This document shows positions 1-8,820 of a DNA stretch of 49,845 nt, one piece after another; within the stretch, counting starts at the first letter, position 1; every line of letters starts with the position of its first letter. A model generated the notes under the pieces. That model had not been told where the DNA came from and did not search any database. It was given only the letters and a program-made list of their open reading frames with translations. Source of the DNA: Actinomycetales bacterium (GTDB lineage: Bacteria; Actinomycetota; Actinomycetes; Actinomycetales; Actinomycetaceae); the NCBI GenBank assembly GCA_015655375.1, contig JAATFD010000006.1, positions 1 through 49,845 of the forward strand, read 5' to 3'. Position numbers and translations under genes: made by a program.

Positions 1-238
1 ACACCCCACGATCCACTGCGTACACGACGGTTTCATGAAGACCTGGCCAACGTCCATGAGAACAAACGACCGACGACACAAACCACCCCGCCCTCGTCAA
101 TGAACGCGCCTCACAGCCACGTCGAGGCACGCTTCAGCAGGGAAAGTCGGCGTGCCTCGCGGCTAGACAAGAGCGTGACCCACCGGGCAGACGTTCGGGT
201 GCTCACGTACAAGCGTTGGCCCGTCACTACAGGGCCAC
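1..238. other. Left-edge non-coding stretch
   Basis: No reading frame here resembles a known protein, and I see no tRNA, terminator with a T-run or repeat. It is the region downstream of crgA and runs off the window edge. The reverse-strand frames that cross it are out-of-frame continuations of crgA. Confidence 0.4.
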
Positions 239-502
239 TCAGCGCCACCGCAACGTCATGAGGAATCCGACGAGCATGATGACCAGGCCGACGACCAGAT
301 TCCACAGGCCAATTGCGGGGATCGGATACGTCCCCGACGTGATGTAGTAGACCATCAGCCAGACGAGTCCAACGACCATCAGAGTGATGAACAACGGCGC
401 CCACCACCGAGGACTCAACGGGATCCCGTCGGTCCACGAGGTGATTTCGGTGTCGTCGGAGGCTTCTTTGCCGTCCTTCTTGCGCTTCTTGGACTCGGCC
501 AC
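239..502 (-). CDS. crgA: CrgA-family cell division protein
   Basis: An 87-residue membrane protein of the CrgA family, which in actinobacteria helps assemble the division site by contacting FtsZ and septal penicillin-binding proteins. The N-terminal 25 or so residues are charged (Lys/Asp/Glu-rich). Two hydrophobic segments follow, at about 33-54 and 63-83, and the chain ends in a short basic tail, the normal CrgA layout and length. The start is GTG at 502, preceded by AGGAGT at 513-508. It lies in the position that crgA holds in Mycobacterium, beside DUF881/trpG and close to the pknAB operon, and it is transcribed away from the DUF881 gene. Confidence 0.93.
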   Translation of the reverse strand: MAESKKRKKDGKEASDDTEITSWTDGIPLSPRWWAPLFITLMVVGLVWLMVYYITSGTYPIPAIGLWNLVVGLVIMLVGFLMTLRWR

Positions 503-635
503 GCCTCACTCCTGCATGCTCATCGGGATGGTGCCCGGGTGACTCGGCTGCCGCATTGGTGCGGGCATCGCGGTCCTAGCGTAGTCTCGGAGGCGTTTCG
601 AGCAAAGCCAACAGAACATCGGGGGGAGGACGACG

Positions 636-1547
636 ATGGGCAGCGAACCCACCGACGAAGTCGTCCCAACCTCCCAGGAGCCCGCTTCCGATGGTGCTCC
701 CACGATGATGCCTCCCAGCTTTCAGCCATCCGGTCGACCCAAGGGGAGCCCCGGACGGGCGGGCAGACGCTCCCGCACGAACAAGCCTCACGCGACGCAG
801 GAGTCGACCGATCATGTCGCGGGCAGAGGCCGTCATCCGTCCGGGGCCGCGCGGGTCCGTGTCGCCGCCTCGGTCCTCGTGGTGACACTCGCCTGCGGGC
901 TGCTGTTCGCGGCCTCGGCCTCTACAGCGAGGTCGACATCGGCCCCCAGCGATGTCAGCCTGGTGGCGCTGGTGCGCAACCAGGAGGCACAGGTCTCCAC
1001 CATGGAGGCGGATAATTCACAGCTGAGCGAGACCGTGGACGCGGAGCTCGCCCAGGTCGAGGTCACGCCCACGCCCTCGCCATCGGTGGTGTCGTCCCTG
1101 ACGGACGCGGCGGTCGAAGGGCCCGGGGTGAGTGTGAAACTGACGGATTCGCCGCTGAAGACCCCTCCGGAAGGTGCCAGTCAGGAAGACCTGATCGTTC
1201 ACCAGCAGGACCTCGAAGCGGTGATGAATGCACTGTGGACCGGTGGGGCCGAAGCGATGGCGGTGCAGGGCAAACGCGTCACTTCCCGGTCGGTGATCCT
1301 ATGCATTGGCAATGTCATCTATGTCGATGGAGGTTCGTTCTCCCCACCGTATGTCATCTCGGCGATCGGGGATCCGGACCGGCTCAAGGACGCGTTGAAC
1401 GCGGACATATGGGTGGGCGGCTTCAAGCGGGACGCGGGCCTGTACGGTTTGGGCTACGATCTCGAGACCAACGATGACCTGCATTTCGATGCCGCGCGAC
1501 TGGACCTGTCGCTCACGTACGCACACACGATGGAGAACGATGGCTGA
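636..1547 (+). CDS. DUF881 family membrane-anchored protein
   Basis: 303 residues. A long polar N-terminal region (about 1-65, rich in Pro, Ser and Arg) precedes one hydrophobic helix near residues 71-88. An extracytoplasmic domain follows, with a short coiled-coil-like part (about 105-135) and the DUF881 core (about 155-300). Recognisable DUF881 features include a glycine-centred strand after the coil, an Asn-Ala-Leu-Trp helix and a late Tyr-Val-Asp-Gly-Gly motif. The biochemical role is unknown. In actinobacteria DUF881 genes sit beside crgA, trpG and sortase genes, as here. The ATG is preceded by a GGGGGAGG ribosome-binding site. Its last 8 bp overlap the start of the sortase gene, so the two are probably translated together. 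Confidence 0.85.
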   Translation: MGSEPTDEVVPTSQEPASDGAPTMMPPSFQPSGRPKGSPGRAGRRSRTNKPHATQESTDHVAGRGRHPSGAARVRVAASVLVVTLACGLLFAASASTARSTSAPSDVSLVALVRNQEAQVSTMEADNSQLSETVDAELAQVEVTPTPSPSVVSSLTDAAVEGPGVSVKLTDSPLKTPPEGASQEDLIVHQQDLEAVMNALWTGGAEAMAVQGKRVTSRSVILCIGNVIYVDGGSFSPPYVISAIGDPDRLKDALNADIWVGGFKRDAGLYGLGYDLETNDDLHFDAARLDLSLTYAHTMENDG

Positions 1548-2307
1548 ACACGTCAGGTCGCGCTCCGACGGGCGGAGCCGAACGCGGTCGGGTGGACCGG
1601 TGGCAGCCACGCTCGGCGTCATCGGCGAGCTGCTCATCACGGTCGCCGTCGTCCTCGCGCTGTTTGCTGTCTGGCAGCTCTACTGGACGACATGGCAGGT
1701 GGCAGGCCCGCGTGACCAACAGATCACCCAGTTCGAGCAGGACAACGCGCCCGTGGCCTCGGAGGTCGGCGAGATCCGGACCGACACCCCGCCGCCCGTG
1801 GCCGGGGTCGTTGACGGCGAGATCTACGGTGTTCTCCACATTCCCAGCTGGGACTGGATGAAGACCCCGTTGGCGGAGGGCACGGCGCAGGCCGCGGTCC
1901 TCGACAAGGGCTATGCCGGGCACTATTCGACGACCGCGCAACCTGGCGAGGTCGGGAACTTCTCGGTCGCGGGCCATCGGCGGACCTATGGCAACAACTT
2001 CCGTCACATCGATCGTCTGAAGGAAGGCGACACCGTTGTCGTCGAGACCACGGACACCTATTACGTCTACACGTTCCGCAGCAACGAGATCGTCGAACCG
2101 GAGGGCGACGAGGCGATCTCAGTCATCGCGCCGGTGCCCGACGACGTGACCTTCAGCGAGATTCCGACGCAGCGCATGATGACGATGACGACCTGCCATC
2201 CCGAGTATGGGAATTCGCAGCGCTTCATCGTCCATCTCGAGCTCGTGTCGTGGACCCCGAAGGACACGGGAATCCCACAGGAGCTCGTGGGCGAGCCCGA
2301 CAGCTGA
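1540..2307 (+). CDS. srtE: Class E sortase
   Basis: 255-residue transpeptidase that would cleave a C-terminal sorting signal (LAxTG type for class E) and join the protein to peptidoglycan. One membrane helix (about 24-50) anchors an extracytoplasmic sortase domain (about 92-240). The catalytic triad can be placed: His146 in VAGHRRTYG, Cys219 in MTTCHPE and Arg228 in NSQRF. I chose the ATG at 1540 because it overlaps the end of the DUF881 gene (ATGGCTGA). A 66-bp upstream extension would encode only a non-hydrophobic tail. No gene in the window has an obvious C-terminal sorting signal, so its substrates are elsewhere. Confidence 0.93.
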   Translation: MAEHVRSRSDGRSRTRSGGPVAATLGVIGELLITVAVVLALFAVWQLYWTTWQVAGPRDQQITQFEQDNAPVASEVGEIRTDTPPPVAGVVDGEIYGVLHIPSWDWMKTPLAEGTAQAAVLDKGYAGHYSTTAQPGEVGNFSVAGHRRTYGNNFRHIDRLKEGDTVVVETTDTYYVYTFRSNEIVEPEGDEAISVIAPVPDDVTFSEIPTQRMMTMTTCHPEYGNSQRFIVHLELVSWTPKDTGIPQELVGEPDS

Positions 2308-2326
2308 TCCAGGAGGAGAGCACACT

Positions 2327-2479
2327 ATGTACGAATGGATCTTCCGGCATCTGCCCGGGCCGACGTGGCTGCGTGTCATCGAGGTGCTGATCGTGGTCAC
2401 GGTGATCGTCGCCGTGCTGTTCCAGTGGGTGTTCCCCTGGGCGCAGGAGTACTTTCACCTCAGCGACTCGCGAGTCTGA
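2327..2479 (+). CDS. Small single-pass membrane protein
   Basis: A 50-residue protein with one strongly hydrophobic helix (about residues 17-37) and short polar ends; it starts MYEWIFRHLPGP. A consensus AGGAGGAG ribosome-binding site at 2311-2318 lies 8 bp before the ATG, and the gene follows the sortase stop by 19 bp, so it should be translated from the same transcript. Small membrane proteins of this look recur at this place in actinobacterial origin-proximal clusters. No function is known and I do not assign one. Confidence 0.75.
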   Translation: MYEWIFRHLPGPTWLRVIEVLIVVTVIVAVLFQWVFPWAQEYFHLSDSRV

Positions 2480-2567
2480 GCGACGCAGGTCTGAGTGGTG
2501 TGGGTCTCGTGAACGAGCACCCGCGAGTGGACGGGACACGGATCCCGTCCAGATAAGGGGGTCGGGA

Positions 2568-3212
2568 ATGGCACGCATTCTCTGCGTCGACAACTACGAC
2601 AGCTTCGTGTGGACGATCGTCGGCTACCTGCGTCACATGGGCGCCGAGGTCGAGGTCGTGCGCAATGACGCGGTGGATCCCCAGTGGTGGCGTGGGGGTG
2701 AGTTCGATGGTGTCCTCATCTCGCCCGGACCGGGCGATCCGAAGAGCGCTGGCGCGTCGCTGCAGGTGATCCAGGACTGTGCCTCGCAGGGAATCTCGAT
2801 GCTGGGCGTGTGCCTCGGGCACCAGGCGTTGGGGGAGCTCTTCGGGGCGACCGTCGGCCATGCGCCGGAGCTCATGCACGGCAAGACGTCGGAGATCACC
2901 CACGATGGGCGCGGGGTGTTCGCCGGAGTACCCTCGCCGCTGACGGTGACGCGTTACCACTCGCTGACCGTCGAGCCCGAGACGGTGCCCGAATCGCTGG
3001 AGGTCTCGGCCACGACGGACAGCGGGATCGTCATGGGGCTGCGGCACCGGGAACTGCCCCTGGAGGGTGTCCAGTTCCATCCGGAGTCCGTCATGACCGA
3101 TCACGGGCACCTGATGCTAGCCAATTGGCTAGCGGCCTGCGGTGACGAGGGCGCTCCCGCGCGTGCGGCCTCGATGGCGCCGGTGGTGGCAGCTCGGGCG
3201 GTGCTCGCCTGA
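2568..3212 (+). CDS. trpG: Anthranilate/aminodeoxychorismate synthase glutamine amidotransferase subunit
   Basis: 214-residue class I glutamine amidotransferase. It supplies ammonia from glutamine to the chorismate-using partner in tryptophan (TrpE) or folate (PabB) synthesis. The fold starts at once with CVDNYDSF. The oxyanion segment is SPGPGDP, the nucleophile Cys82 lies in GVCLGHQALG, and His171/Glu173 lie in FHPES. The last 30 or so residues are Ala/Arg-rich and probably disordered. The partner subunit is not in the window, so TrpG and PabA roles cannot be separated; the place equals Rv0013 (annotated trpG) in M. tuberculosis. It converges on pknB. Confidence 0.92.
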   Translation: MARILCVDNYDSFVWTIVGYLRHMGAEVEVVRNDAVDPQWWRGGEFDGVLISPGPGDPKSAGASLQVIQDCASQGISMLGVCLGHQALGELFGATVGHAPELMHGKTSEITHDGRGVFAGVPSPLTVTRYHSLTVEPETVPESLEVSATTDSGIVMGLRHRELPLEGVQFHPESVMTDHGHLMLANWLAACGDEGAPARAASMAPVVAARAVLA

Positions 3213-3428
3213 ACCAACCTTCCGAGGGCCTGTCCGCCGAAGCATGTCGTCCACGGGCCGGAGACCGCCGTCGTCAATAAGACCCCTGGCGAGGAGGCAT
3301 GCCCCTTCAGCTCCGGCTGGGCTCAGAGAACGACGCATTCCGTGGAGTGGAGACGATTCGTCTCACGACCTCGGAAAGGCGTACCTCGAGCAGGACGGAG
3401 AGGGCAGAACCACGGCCACCGCCTACTG
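3213..3428. other. Intergenic region between convergent trpG and pknB
   Basis: 216 bp between the stop codons of two convergent genes. I see no long stem with a T-run, so the terminators for either gene are not obvious. Confidence 0.4.
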
Positions 3429-5465
3429 CTACTTACTTGTACTCCCCGACGGGGTGGGCGAAGGCGTTGTCGGCGTCGGAGTGGGGCTGGGTTCCGTTGC
3501 AACGTAGATAGTCACGGTCGTTCCTGGTGCGACAACTTGGCCCGCAGCGGGATCTGTCCGTGTGACAGCCCCCGGATTAACGGTCGTTGACGTTTCCTTC
3601 TTTGATTCAGAGTTCACCTTCAGATTCAATGAGCCAAGCGTCTGAGCTGCCTCGTTGACACTCTGCCCGGTCAGATCGGGGATGGTGACGTTACCCGAGG
3701 AAACGATGAGATTGACGGCCGTTCCGGAGGCCACCGATGTTCCTGATGCTGGATCTGTCGAGACAACGTCGCCCTCGTCGACATTGGGATCGTCCGCGAA
3801 CGAAGTCGATCCGATTTTGAGCCCCGCGTTCTCGAGTTCGGAACGGGCTTCGTCTTGGCTCTTGCCACTCACATCCGGCACGGTCACAGAGCTGGGTCCT
3901 GATGACAGCGTGACTTTGACCGTCGAGCCCTTCGGCACGGACTGACCCCCGTCGGGATCTGAGCTCACGACGTTCCCCTTGGCGACGTTGCTAGAGGCTG
4001 CTGTGCTCGATGCCTCGGAGAAGACGAGGCCGGCGTTCTCAATGGCTGTCTTGGCGTTTGCAGGTGTCATGCCGACCAGGTTGCTGGGCACCGTCGTGCT
4101 CGCCGATCCGGATGACAGGTAGAGCTTCACAGTGCTGCCCTTGGGGGCTTTGCTTCCCCCCGCCGGATCCGTTTTCGAGACCAAGTCCTTCGCAATCGTC
4201 TCATCGGCGACGGGATCCCCGACGGCGACCTGGAAGCCCAAGCCCTGTAACTCGTTCGTGGCGTCGGCTTGGCTCAGCCCGACCAGATCGGTGGGGACCG
4301 CGACCTCTGTCGTCTGGCGCTGATGGATCGCATACGCGATCCCGGCACCCACCAGCAACAGAGCAACAACAACCACCGCGATGATCGTGTTGCGCTTCTT
4401 TCGTTTCTTCTGAGCGGCCTCGTCGTCCTGCGGATCGACGGCGGTGAGCGTCGAGGTCGCCGAGGGGTCCTGACCAGCGGCGTCCTCGGCATCTCCCGCG
4501 CCCGCATATTGGGGCGGCGGGGGCGGAGTCATCTGCAAGGTCTTCGTCGCGGTGTCCGGCACAGCGGCGGCGGCCCACACCTGGGTCGCCGGAGCATCGA
4601 CCTGGGCGCCGCGTGCCGCCCGGATCAAGTCCGCCCTCATATCTGCCGCAGAGGAGTACCGGTCCTCGCGGTTCTTCGCCAGTGCCTTCATGACGACGCG
4701 GTCCAGCGACTCGGGGACGTCCGGCGTGATCGAGGACGGGGTCGGCGGGATCGCCGACACATGCTGGTAGGCCACGGCCACCGCGGAGTCCCCGCGGAAG
4801 GGCGGTTGCCCGGTCAGCAGTTCGAACAGCACGACGCCGGTCGAGTACAGGTCCGAGCGCGTATCGACCTGTTCGCCACGCGCCTGCTCGGGGGACAGGT
4901 ACTGCGCGGTGCCGACGACGGCGTTGGGCTGAGTCATCGTCGCTTGTGAGTCGGTGAGGGCCCGGGCGATGCCGAAGTCCATCACCTTGACCTTGCCCTC
5001 GGTGGTCAACATGATGTTGCCGGGCTTGATATCGCGGTGGACCAGTCCGGCCGCATGCGAATACTCGAGCGCGAAGAGCACCCCGGAGACGATCTCGACG
5101 GCCTCGTTGATCGGCACGGGCGTTCCGTCTGAGAGCAGGTCCTTGACCGTATGCCCCTCGACGTACTCCATGACGATGTAGGGCACCGAGATCCCGCGCC
5201 CATCCGGGGCGGTGATCGTCTCTTCGCCGGTGTCGTACACGGCGACGATGTTCGGGTGGTTGAGCGAGGCTGCGGCCTGTGCCTCCCGACGGAAGCGCGC
5301 CTGAAAAACGGAGTCCCGTGCGAGGTCGGTCCGCAGCATCTTGATCGCGACGATCCGACTCAGACGCGTGTCGAAGCCGAGATGGACCTCGGCCATTCCG
5401 CCGCGCCCGATGAGCGAGCGGACCTCGTAGCGTCCACCTAGACGGTGGTCCATGGAATCGACCAT
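3429..5465 (-). CDS. pknB: PASTA-domain Ser/Thr protein kinase PknB
   Basis: 678-residue membrane receptor kinase that senses peptidoglycan fragments and phosphorylates division and wall-synthesis proteins. The cytoplasmic kinase domain (about 12-280) has the Gly-rich loop, Lys42 in VAIKML, HRDIKPGN with Asp145, DFG at 163-165, and the Mtb-like activation loop with two Thr (177, 179) before GTAQYLSPEQ. A Pro/Asp-rich juxtamembrane linker leads to a membrane helix at about 360-380. Four PASTA repeats (about 387-660) and a Pro/Thr tail follow. I start at the ATG at 5465 because AGGAGG lies at 5478-5473; an 81-residue upstream extension would lie inside pknA. It overlaps the pknA end by 28 bp and is the last gene of the fhaA-to-pknB operon. 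Confidence 0.96.
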   Translation of the reverse strand: MVDSMDHRLGGRYEVRSLIGRGGMAEVHLGFDTRLSRIVAIKMLRTDLARDSVFQARFRREAQAAASLNHPNIVAVYDTGEETITAPDGRGISVPYIVMEYVEGHTVKDLLSDGTPVPINEAVEIVSGVLFALEYSHAAGLVHRDIKPGNIMLTTEGKVKVMDFGIARALTDSQATMTQPNAVVGTAQYLSPEQARGEQVDTRSDLYSTGVVLFELLTGQPPFRGDSAVAVAYQHVSAIPPTPSSITPDVPESLDRVVMKALAKNREDRYSSAADMRADLIRAARGAQVDAPATQVWAAAAVPDTATKTLQMTPPPPPQYAGAGDAEDAAGQDPSATSTLTAVDPQDDEAAQKKRKKRNTIIAVVVVALLLVGAGIAYAIHQRQTTEVAVPTDLVGLSQADATNELQGLGFQVAVGDPVADETIAKDLVSKTDPAGGSKAPKGSTVKLYLSSGSASTTVPSNLVGMTPANAKTAIENAGLVFSEASSTAASSNVAKGNVVSSDPDGGQSVPKGSTVKVTLSSGPSSVTVPDVSGKSQDEARSELENAGLKIGSTSFADDPNVDEGDVVSTDPASGTSVASGTAVNLIVSSGNVTIPDLTGQSVNEAAQTLGSLNLKVNSESKKETSTTVNPGAVTRTDPAAGQVVAPGTTVTIYVATEPSPTPTPTTPSPTPSGSTSK

Positions 5466-7366
5466 GTTGGGGCCTCCTCGGTGACCTGGGTGCCCGCTCC
5501 GACGATGGAGGAGAGGGAACCGAATCTGTTGTGGATCGTAGCGATTGCGATGAGCAGGATTGCGATGATGATCAGTGCAATCACGAGCCATCGTCCGATG
5601 CGGGTTCGCAGGGGAATCGGCGGCGCGACGACCGAGCGGTTGTATGTCGTCCGTATCGGGCGGGCGCGTTGAATCACCGTGGCCGACTCGGGTGACACTG
5701 TGTGCCACCTCGCGGCCGTGCTCCGGGGGGTCCGGGTGTCCCGGGAGGGGACTGTGAGCGTACGGGTCGTGTGGTGGGACGAGCGGGAGTGTCGGTGTAC
5801 CGGCGCTTGTTCCTCCTGACGAGGACGAGCCTGTGGGGTGGGCTGGGGGATCCGCGAGCTGTCCTCCTGGCTCGGGCGTGCTCGGTGACGCCTGGGTGCC
5901 TGGGCTGCGGGAGCGACCGAGGACGAGGTCGCTGCGGGCGCCTGGAGTGGTCTGGCGGGCGTGTTCGGCAACGGTTCGGGCGTCGCGGTGACCGGTGGGG
6001 TCGCCTTAGGGCTCTGCCGGACATCCTCGGCGGCGCGCCTGCTGGCGCGCTCGCGGAGACGGCGTGACAACTCGGCGCGGCCTCGGTCGGAGGGGGGCGA
6101 GGCCGGAGATGTCGCTGTCGTCGGGTGTGACGCCGCATCGGATGCCGCCTGGGCGTGTCTGGCCTCGGCGGCACCAACACTCCCCGCGCCGCCAGCACTC
6201 GCGCCGACACCCCTGACGGTCCTCGCTGCTCCAGTTGCTTCTGTCCTCCCGGGATCGGAGCGGTCTCCGGTACTCGGGCCGCGCGTCCCACCTTCGCGTG
6301 CGCCGCGTTCGCCCGAGCCTTCGGGTCGTGGACGAGCCGCCGTCGGCGTGAAGGACGGTGGCAGGCTCGGCAATGTCCCGACTTCGCCGAGGTCCGGAGG
6401 GTTCACGAGCTCGGGGGGCAACACCCGTCGTGGCGTGTGGGCGACGGGGGCGATGATGGGGTGGTCGATCGTCGGCTCGGAGAGGGCCTCACCCTCGGGG
6501 AGCGGAAGGGGGCGCGGGGTGATGGGAATGTCGAGCGTGCGTGCGGCCCGCATCAGCTCTCGGACCAGCGAAGCCCCGGATTCCGGTCGCTTGGCGGGGT
6601 CCTTCTCCAACAGATGCAGAACGACATTGGCGAAGGGCACCGGGACGTCGGGCGGCAGCGCCGGGACCGCGTCGTTGACATGGGAGAACGCGATGTCGAC
6701 CTGCGTCGTTCCGGTGAACGGGCGCCGACCGGCCACGCACTCATAAGCGATGACGCCGAGGGCATAGAGGTCGCCGGGTGCCGTCGCTCTCGCGCCCATG
6801 GCCTGCTCGGGTGGAAGGTACTGGGCGGTTCCCATGACCATGCCCGCTGCGGTGAGCGTCGCCTGGTCGGTGGTCCGCGAGATCCCGAAGTCCGTCAGTT
6901 TCACCATGCCGTCGGAGCGCACGAGGACGTTCGCCGGCTTGATGTCACGGTGGATGACCCCGGCCGAGGACGCTGCCTGTAGAGCCATTGCGACCTGCAC
7001 GAGGACGGGGATCAGGTCCTCCACGGACATCCGTGTCCCCCCACGCAGATAATCCGTCAGCGGACGACCGTCAACGAGCTCCATGATGATCCAGCCGCGG
7101 CCCCCGTCCTCGCCGGAATCGAGGACCGAGGCGATGTTCGGGTGCTGGATGCGCATCGCGTTGCGGGCCTCGAGGCGTAGGCGCGACAGAGACAGCTCCT
7201 CGCCGGAAAGCTCGGGGCGCAGGACTTTGGCGGCCACCATGTGCCCGGACTCCTGGTCGCGGGCCTTCCAGACCTCTCCCATCCCGCCCTGGGCGATGGG
7301 GGCGAGCAGGGTGTAGCGGTTCCCGAGGACGCGCCCGGCGCTGTTGCGGTTCACGGTCGTGTTCAT
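5438..7366 (-). CDS. pknA: Ser/Thr protein kinase PknA
   Basis: 642-residue kinase that in actinobacteria acts with PknB on cell shape and division targets. The kinase domain (about 18-275) has the Gly-rich loop, Lys47 in VAAKVL, HRDIKPAN with Asp141, and DFG at 159-161, then GTAQYLPPEQ. After the kinase comes an unusually long low-complexity region (about 290-585, rich in Pro, Arg, Ala, Thr). One membrane helix follows (about 593-612), then a short outer tail with no PASTA repeats. The start overlaps the pbpA stop by 4 bp (ATGA). The long Pro/Arg linker is larger than in Mtb PknA (431 residues) and is probably disordered. Confidence 0.95.
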   Translation of the reverse strand: MNTTVNRNSAGRVLGNRYTLLAPIAQGGMGEVWKARDQESGHMVAAKVLRPELSGEELSLSRLRLEARNAMRIQHPNIASVLDSGEDGGRGWIIMELVDGRPLTDYLRGGTRMSVEDLIPVLVQVAMALQAASSAGVIHRDIKPANVLVRSDGMVKLTDFGISRTTDQATLTAAGMVMGTAQYLPPEQAMGARATAPGDLYALGVIAYECVAGRRPFTGTTQVDIAFSHVNDAVPALPPDVPVPFANVVLHLLEKDPAKRPESGASLVRELMRAARTLDIPITPRPLPLPEGEALSEPTIDHPIIAPVAHTPRRVLPPELVNPPDLGEVGTLPSLPPSFTPTAARPRPEGSGERGAREGGTRGPSTGDRSDPGRTEATGAARTVRGVGASAGGAGSVGAAEARHAQAASDAASHPTTATSPASPPSDRGRAELSRRLRERASRRAAEDVRQSPKATPPVTATPEPLPNTPARPLQAPAATSSSVAPAAQAPRRHRARPSQEDSSRIPQPTPQARPRQEEQAPVHRHSRSSHHTTRTLTVPSRDTRTPRSTAARWHTVSPESATVIQRARPIRTTYNRSVVAPPIPLRTRIGRWLVIALIIIAILLIAIATIHNRFGSLSSIVGAGTQVTEEAPTWSIPWTTV

Positions 7367-8820
7367 TTCAGTCCCGCCTCCAGCAGTGCGCGGGCGATCG
7401 GTCCCGCCTCGGTCCCGCCGTGGGGAACGGGTGTCGTGTCATCGCCCTCGACGAGGACGGCGAAGGCGATCTGCGGATCGTCGGCGGGCGCGAATCCGAC
7501 GGCCCACGCGTTGGCCTTGCCCGATCCGTCGCCGAGTTCCGCGGTCCCGGTCTTGGCGGCGACCTCGATCCCGCTGATCGCCATTGAGGTTCCGGTTCCA
7601 TAGCTCTGCTCGACGACCCCCTTCATCAGGTCCGTCATCGTCGAAGCCGTGGTGGAGGAGATCGGCGTGGCGAGTTTCTGGGGGCTGGTCGTCGATTGCA
7701 CCTGAAGGTCCGCGTCCACGACGTTCTCAATGAGGTAGGGCTTCATCTCCGCCCCACCGTTGGCGATCGTCTGGGCGACCATCGCCATCTGGAGCGGAGT
7801 GACCTGGACGCTGCCCTGGCCGATCGCGGCCAGGGCCAGCTGGGCGGCGTCGGTGGTGTCTGGGAAGACGGAGGGCGTGACCTCCAGCGGAATCGACAGA
7901 TCGGAGCCGAACCCGAACCGGCTGGTCACGTTCGACAGGTCCGACTGGGTGAGCTGCTGGGACGCAATGACGAAGGTCGTGTTGCATGAGCGTGCGAAGG
8001 CCTCGGCCAGCGTCGGCTTGCCGGAGCCACAGGCCGCGGACTCGTTGTTGGTCACCGTCGTGGACGTGCCCGGCAGCGTCGTCGAGGTCGGGGAGTCCAT
8101 CTCTGTGTCCGGCGTGACGACGCCCTTCTCGAGCAGGTCAATGGTGGTGAGCAGCTTGAATGTCGAGCCCGGTGCGTATCGATTGCCGCCGATCGCTCGG
8201 TTCGTCAGGGGGGAGGAGGCGTCCTCGGTGAGGGCCTCTTCGGCGTTCTGGACCTCGGTGGAGTCGAAGGATGCCAGAGAGTTCGGGTCATAGCTGGGGG
8301 AGGAGTACATCGCGAGGACGGCACCGGTTTTCGCGTTGAGCGCGACAACGGCGCCCTTGCGTGTGCCGAGACTCTCGGCGGCGACCTCCTGCATGGATGA
8401 GTCGAGGGTGAGCGTGACGCCGCCGCCCTGTCGGCTCGATCCGGCCAGGAGGTTCTTGATGCGTTGGCCGAGCAGTGACTGTGAATCCCCGTCGAGCTCG
8501 GACTCAGCGGCCTTCTCGATGCCCGTGGAATTCGACGACACCAGGGAGAAATAGCCTGTGACGGCCGCATAGAGCGGCCCCTGGGAGTAGGTGCGCTGAT
8601 AGCGGGCCGAGTCCTCGACCTTCTCGGAGGACGCGATCGCCTGGCCCCCGACGATGATCGGGCCGCGGTCCAGTTCGGCGGAGTGGAGGATGCTACGCGA
8701 ATTGCGCCCATCCGCGTTCAGCGAAGGGGCCTGGAAGAACTGGATGTTCGTCGACGCGAGGCCGAGCGCCGCGAACATGATCAGGACGACCAGGAACAGG
8801 CGGCGGATCTGCGAATTCAT
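7363..8820 (-). CDS. pbpA: Peptidoglycan transpeptidase PbpA (class B PBP)
   Basis: 485-residue class B penicillin-binding protein that cross-links peptidoglycan, normally in partnership with the SEDS protein encoded just upstream. One N-terminal membrane helix (about 7-26), a short dimerisation domain and a C-terminal transpeptidase domain follow the family pattern. The active-site motifs are complete: STFK at 219-222 (Ser219 is the acyl-enzyme serine), SCN at 278-280 and KTGT at 423-426. Length equals the usual actinobacterial PbpA. The start overlaps the rodA stop by 4 bp, so SEDS and PBP are translationally coupled. Confidence 0.95.
   Translation of the reverse strand: MNSQIRRLFLVVLIMFAALGLASTNIQFFQAPSLNADGRNSRSILHSAELDRGPIIVGGQAIASSEKVEDSARYQRTYSQGPLYAAVTGYFSLVSSNSTGIEKAAESELDGDSQSLLGQRIKNLLAGSSRQGGGVTLTLDSSMQEVAAESLGTRKGAVVALNAKTGAVLAMYSSPSYDPNSLASFDSTEVQNAEEALTEDASSPLTNRAIGGNRYAPGSTFKLLTTIDLLEKGVVTPDTEMDSPTSTTLPGTSTTVTNNESAACGSGKPTLAEAFARSCNTTFVIASQQLTQSDLSNVTSRFGFGSDLSIPLEVTPSVFPDTTDAAQLALAAIGQGSVQVTPLQMAMVAQTIANGGAEMKPYLIENVVDADLQVQSTTSPQKLATPISSTTASTMTDLMKGVVEQSYGTGTSMAISGIEVAAKTGTAELGDGSGKANAWAVGFAPADDPQIAFAVLVEGDDTTPVPHGGTEAGPIARALLEAGLK

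Noticed and set aside
5466-5708. 81-residue N-terminal extension of PknB
   Set aside because: It lies inside pknA out of frame and is His/Arg/Pro-rich; the ATG at 5465 has AGGAGG at the right distance and starts just before the kinase domain.
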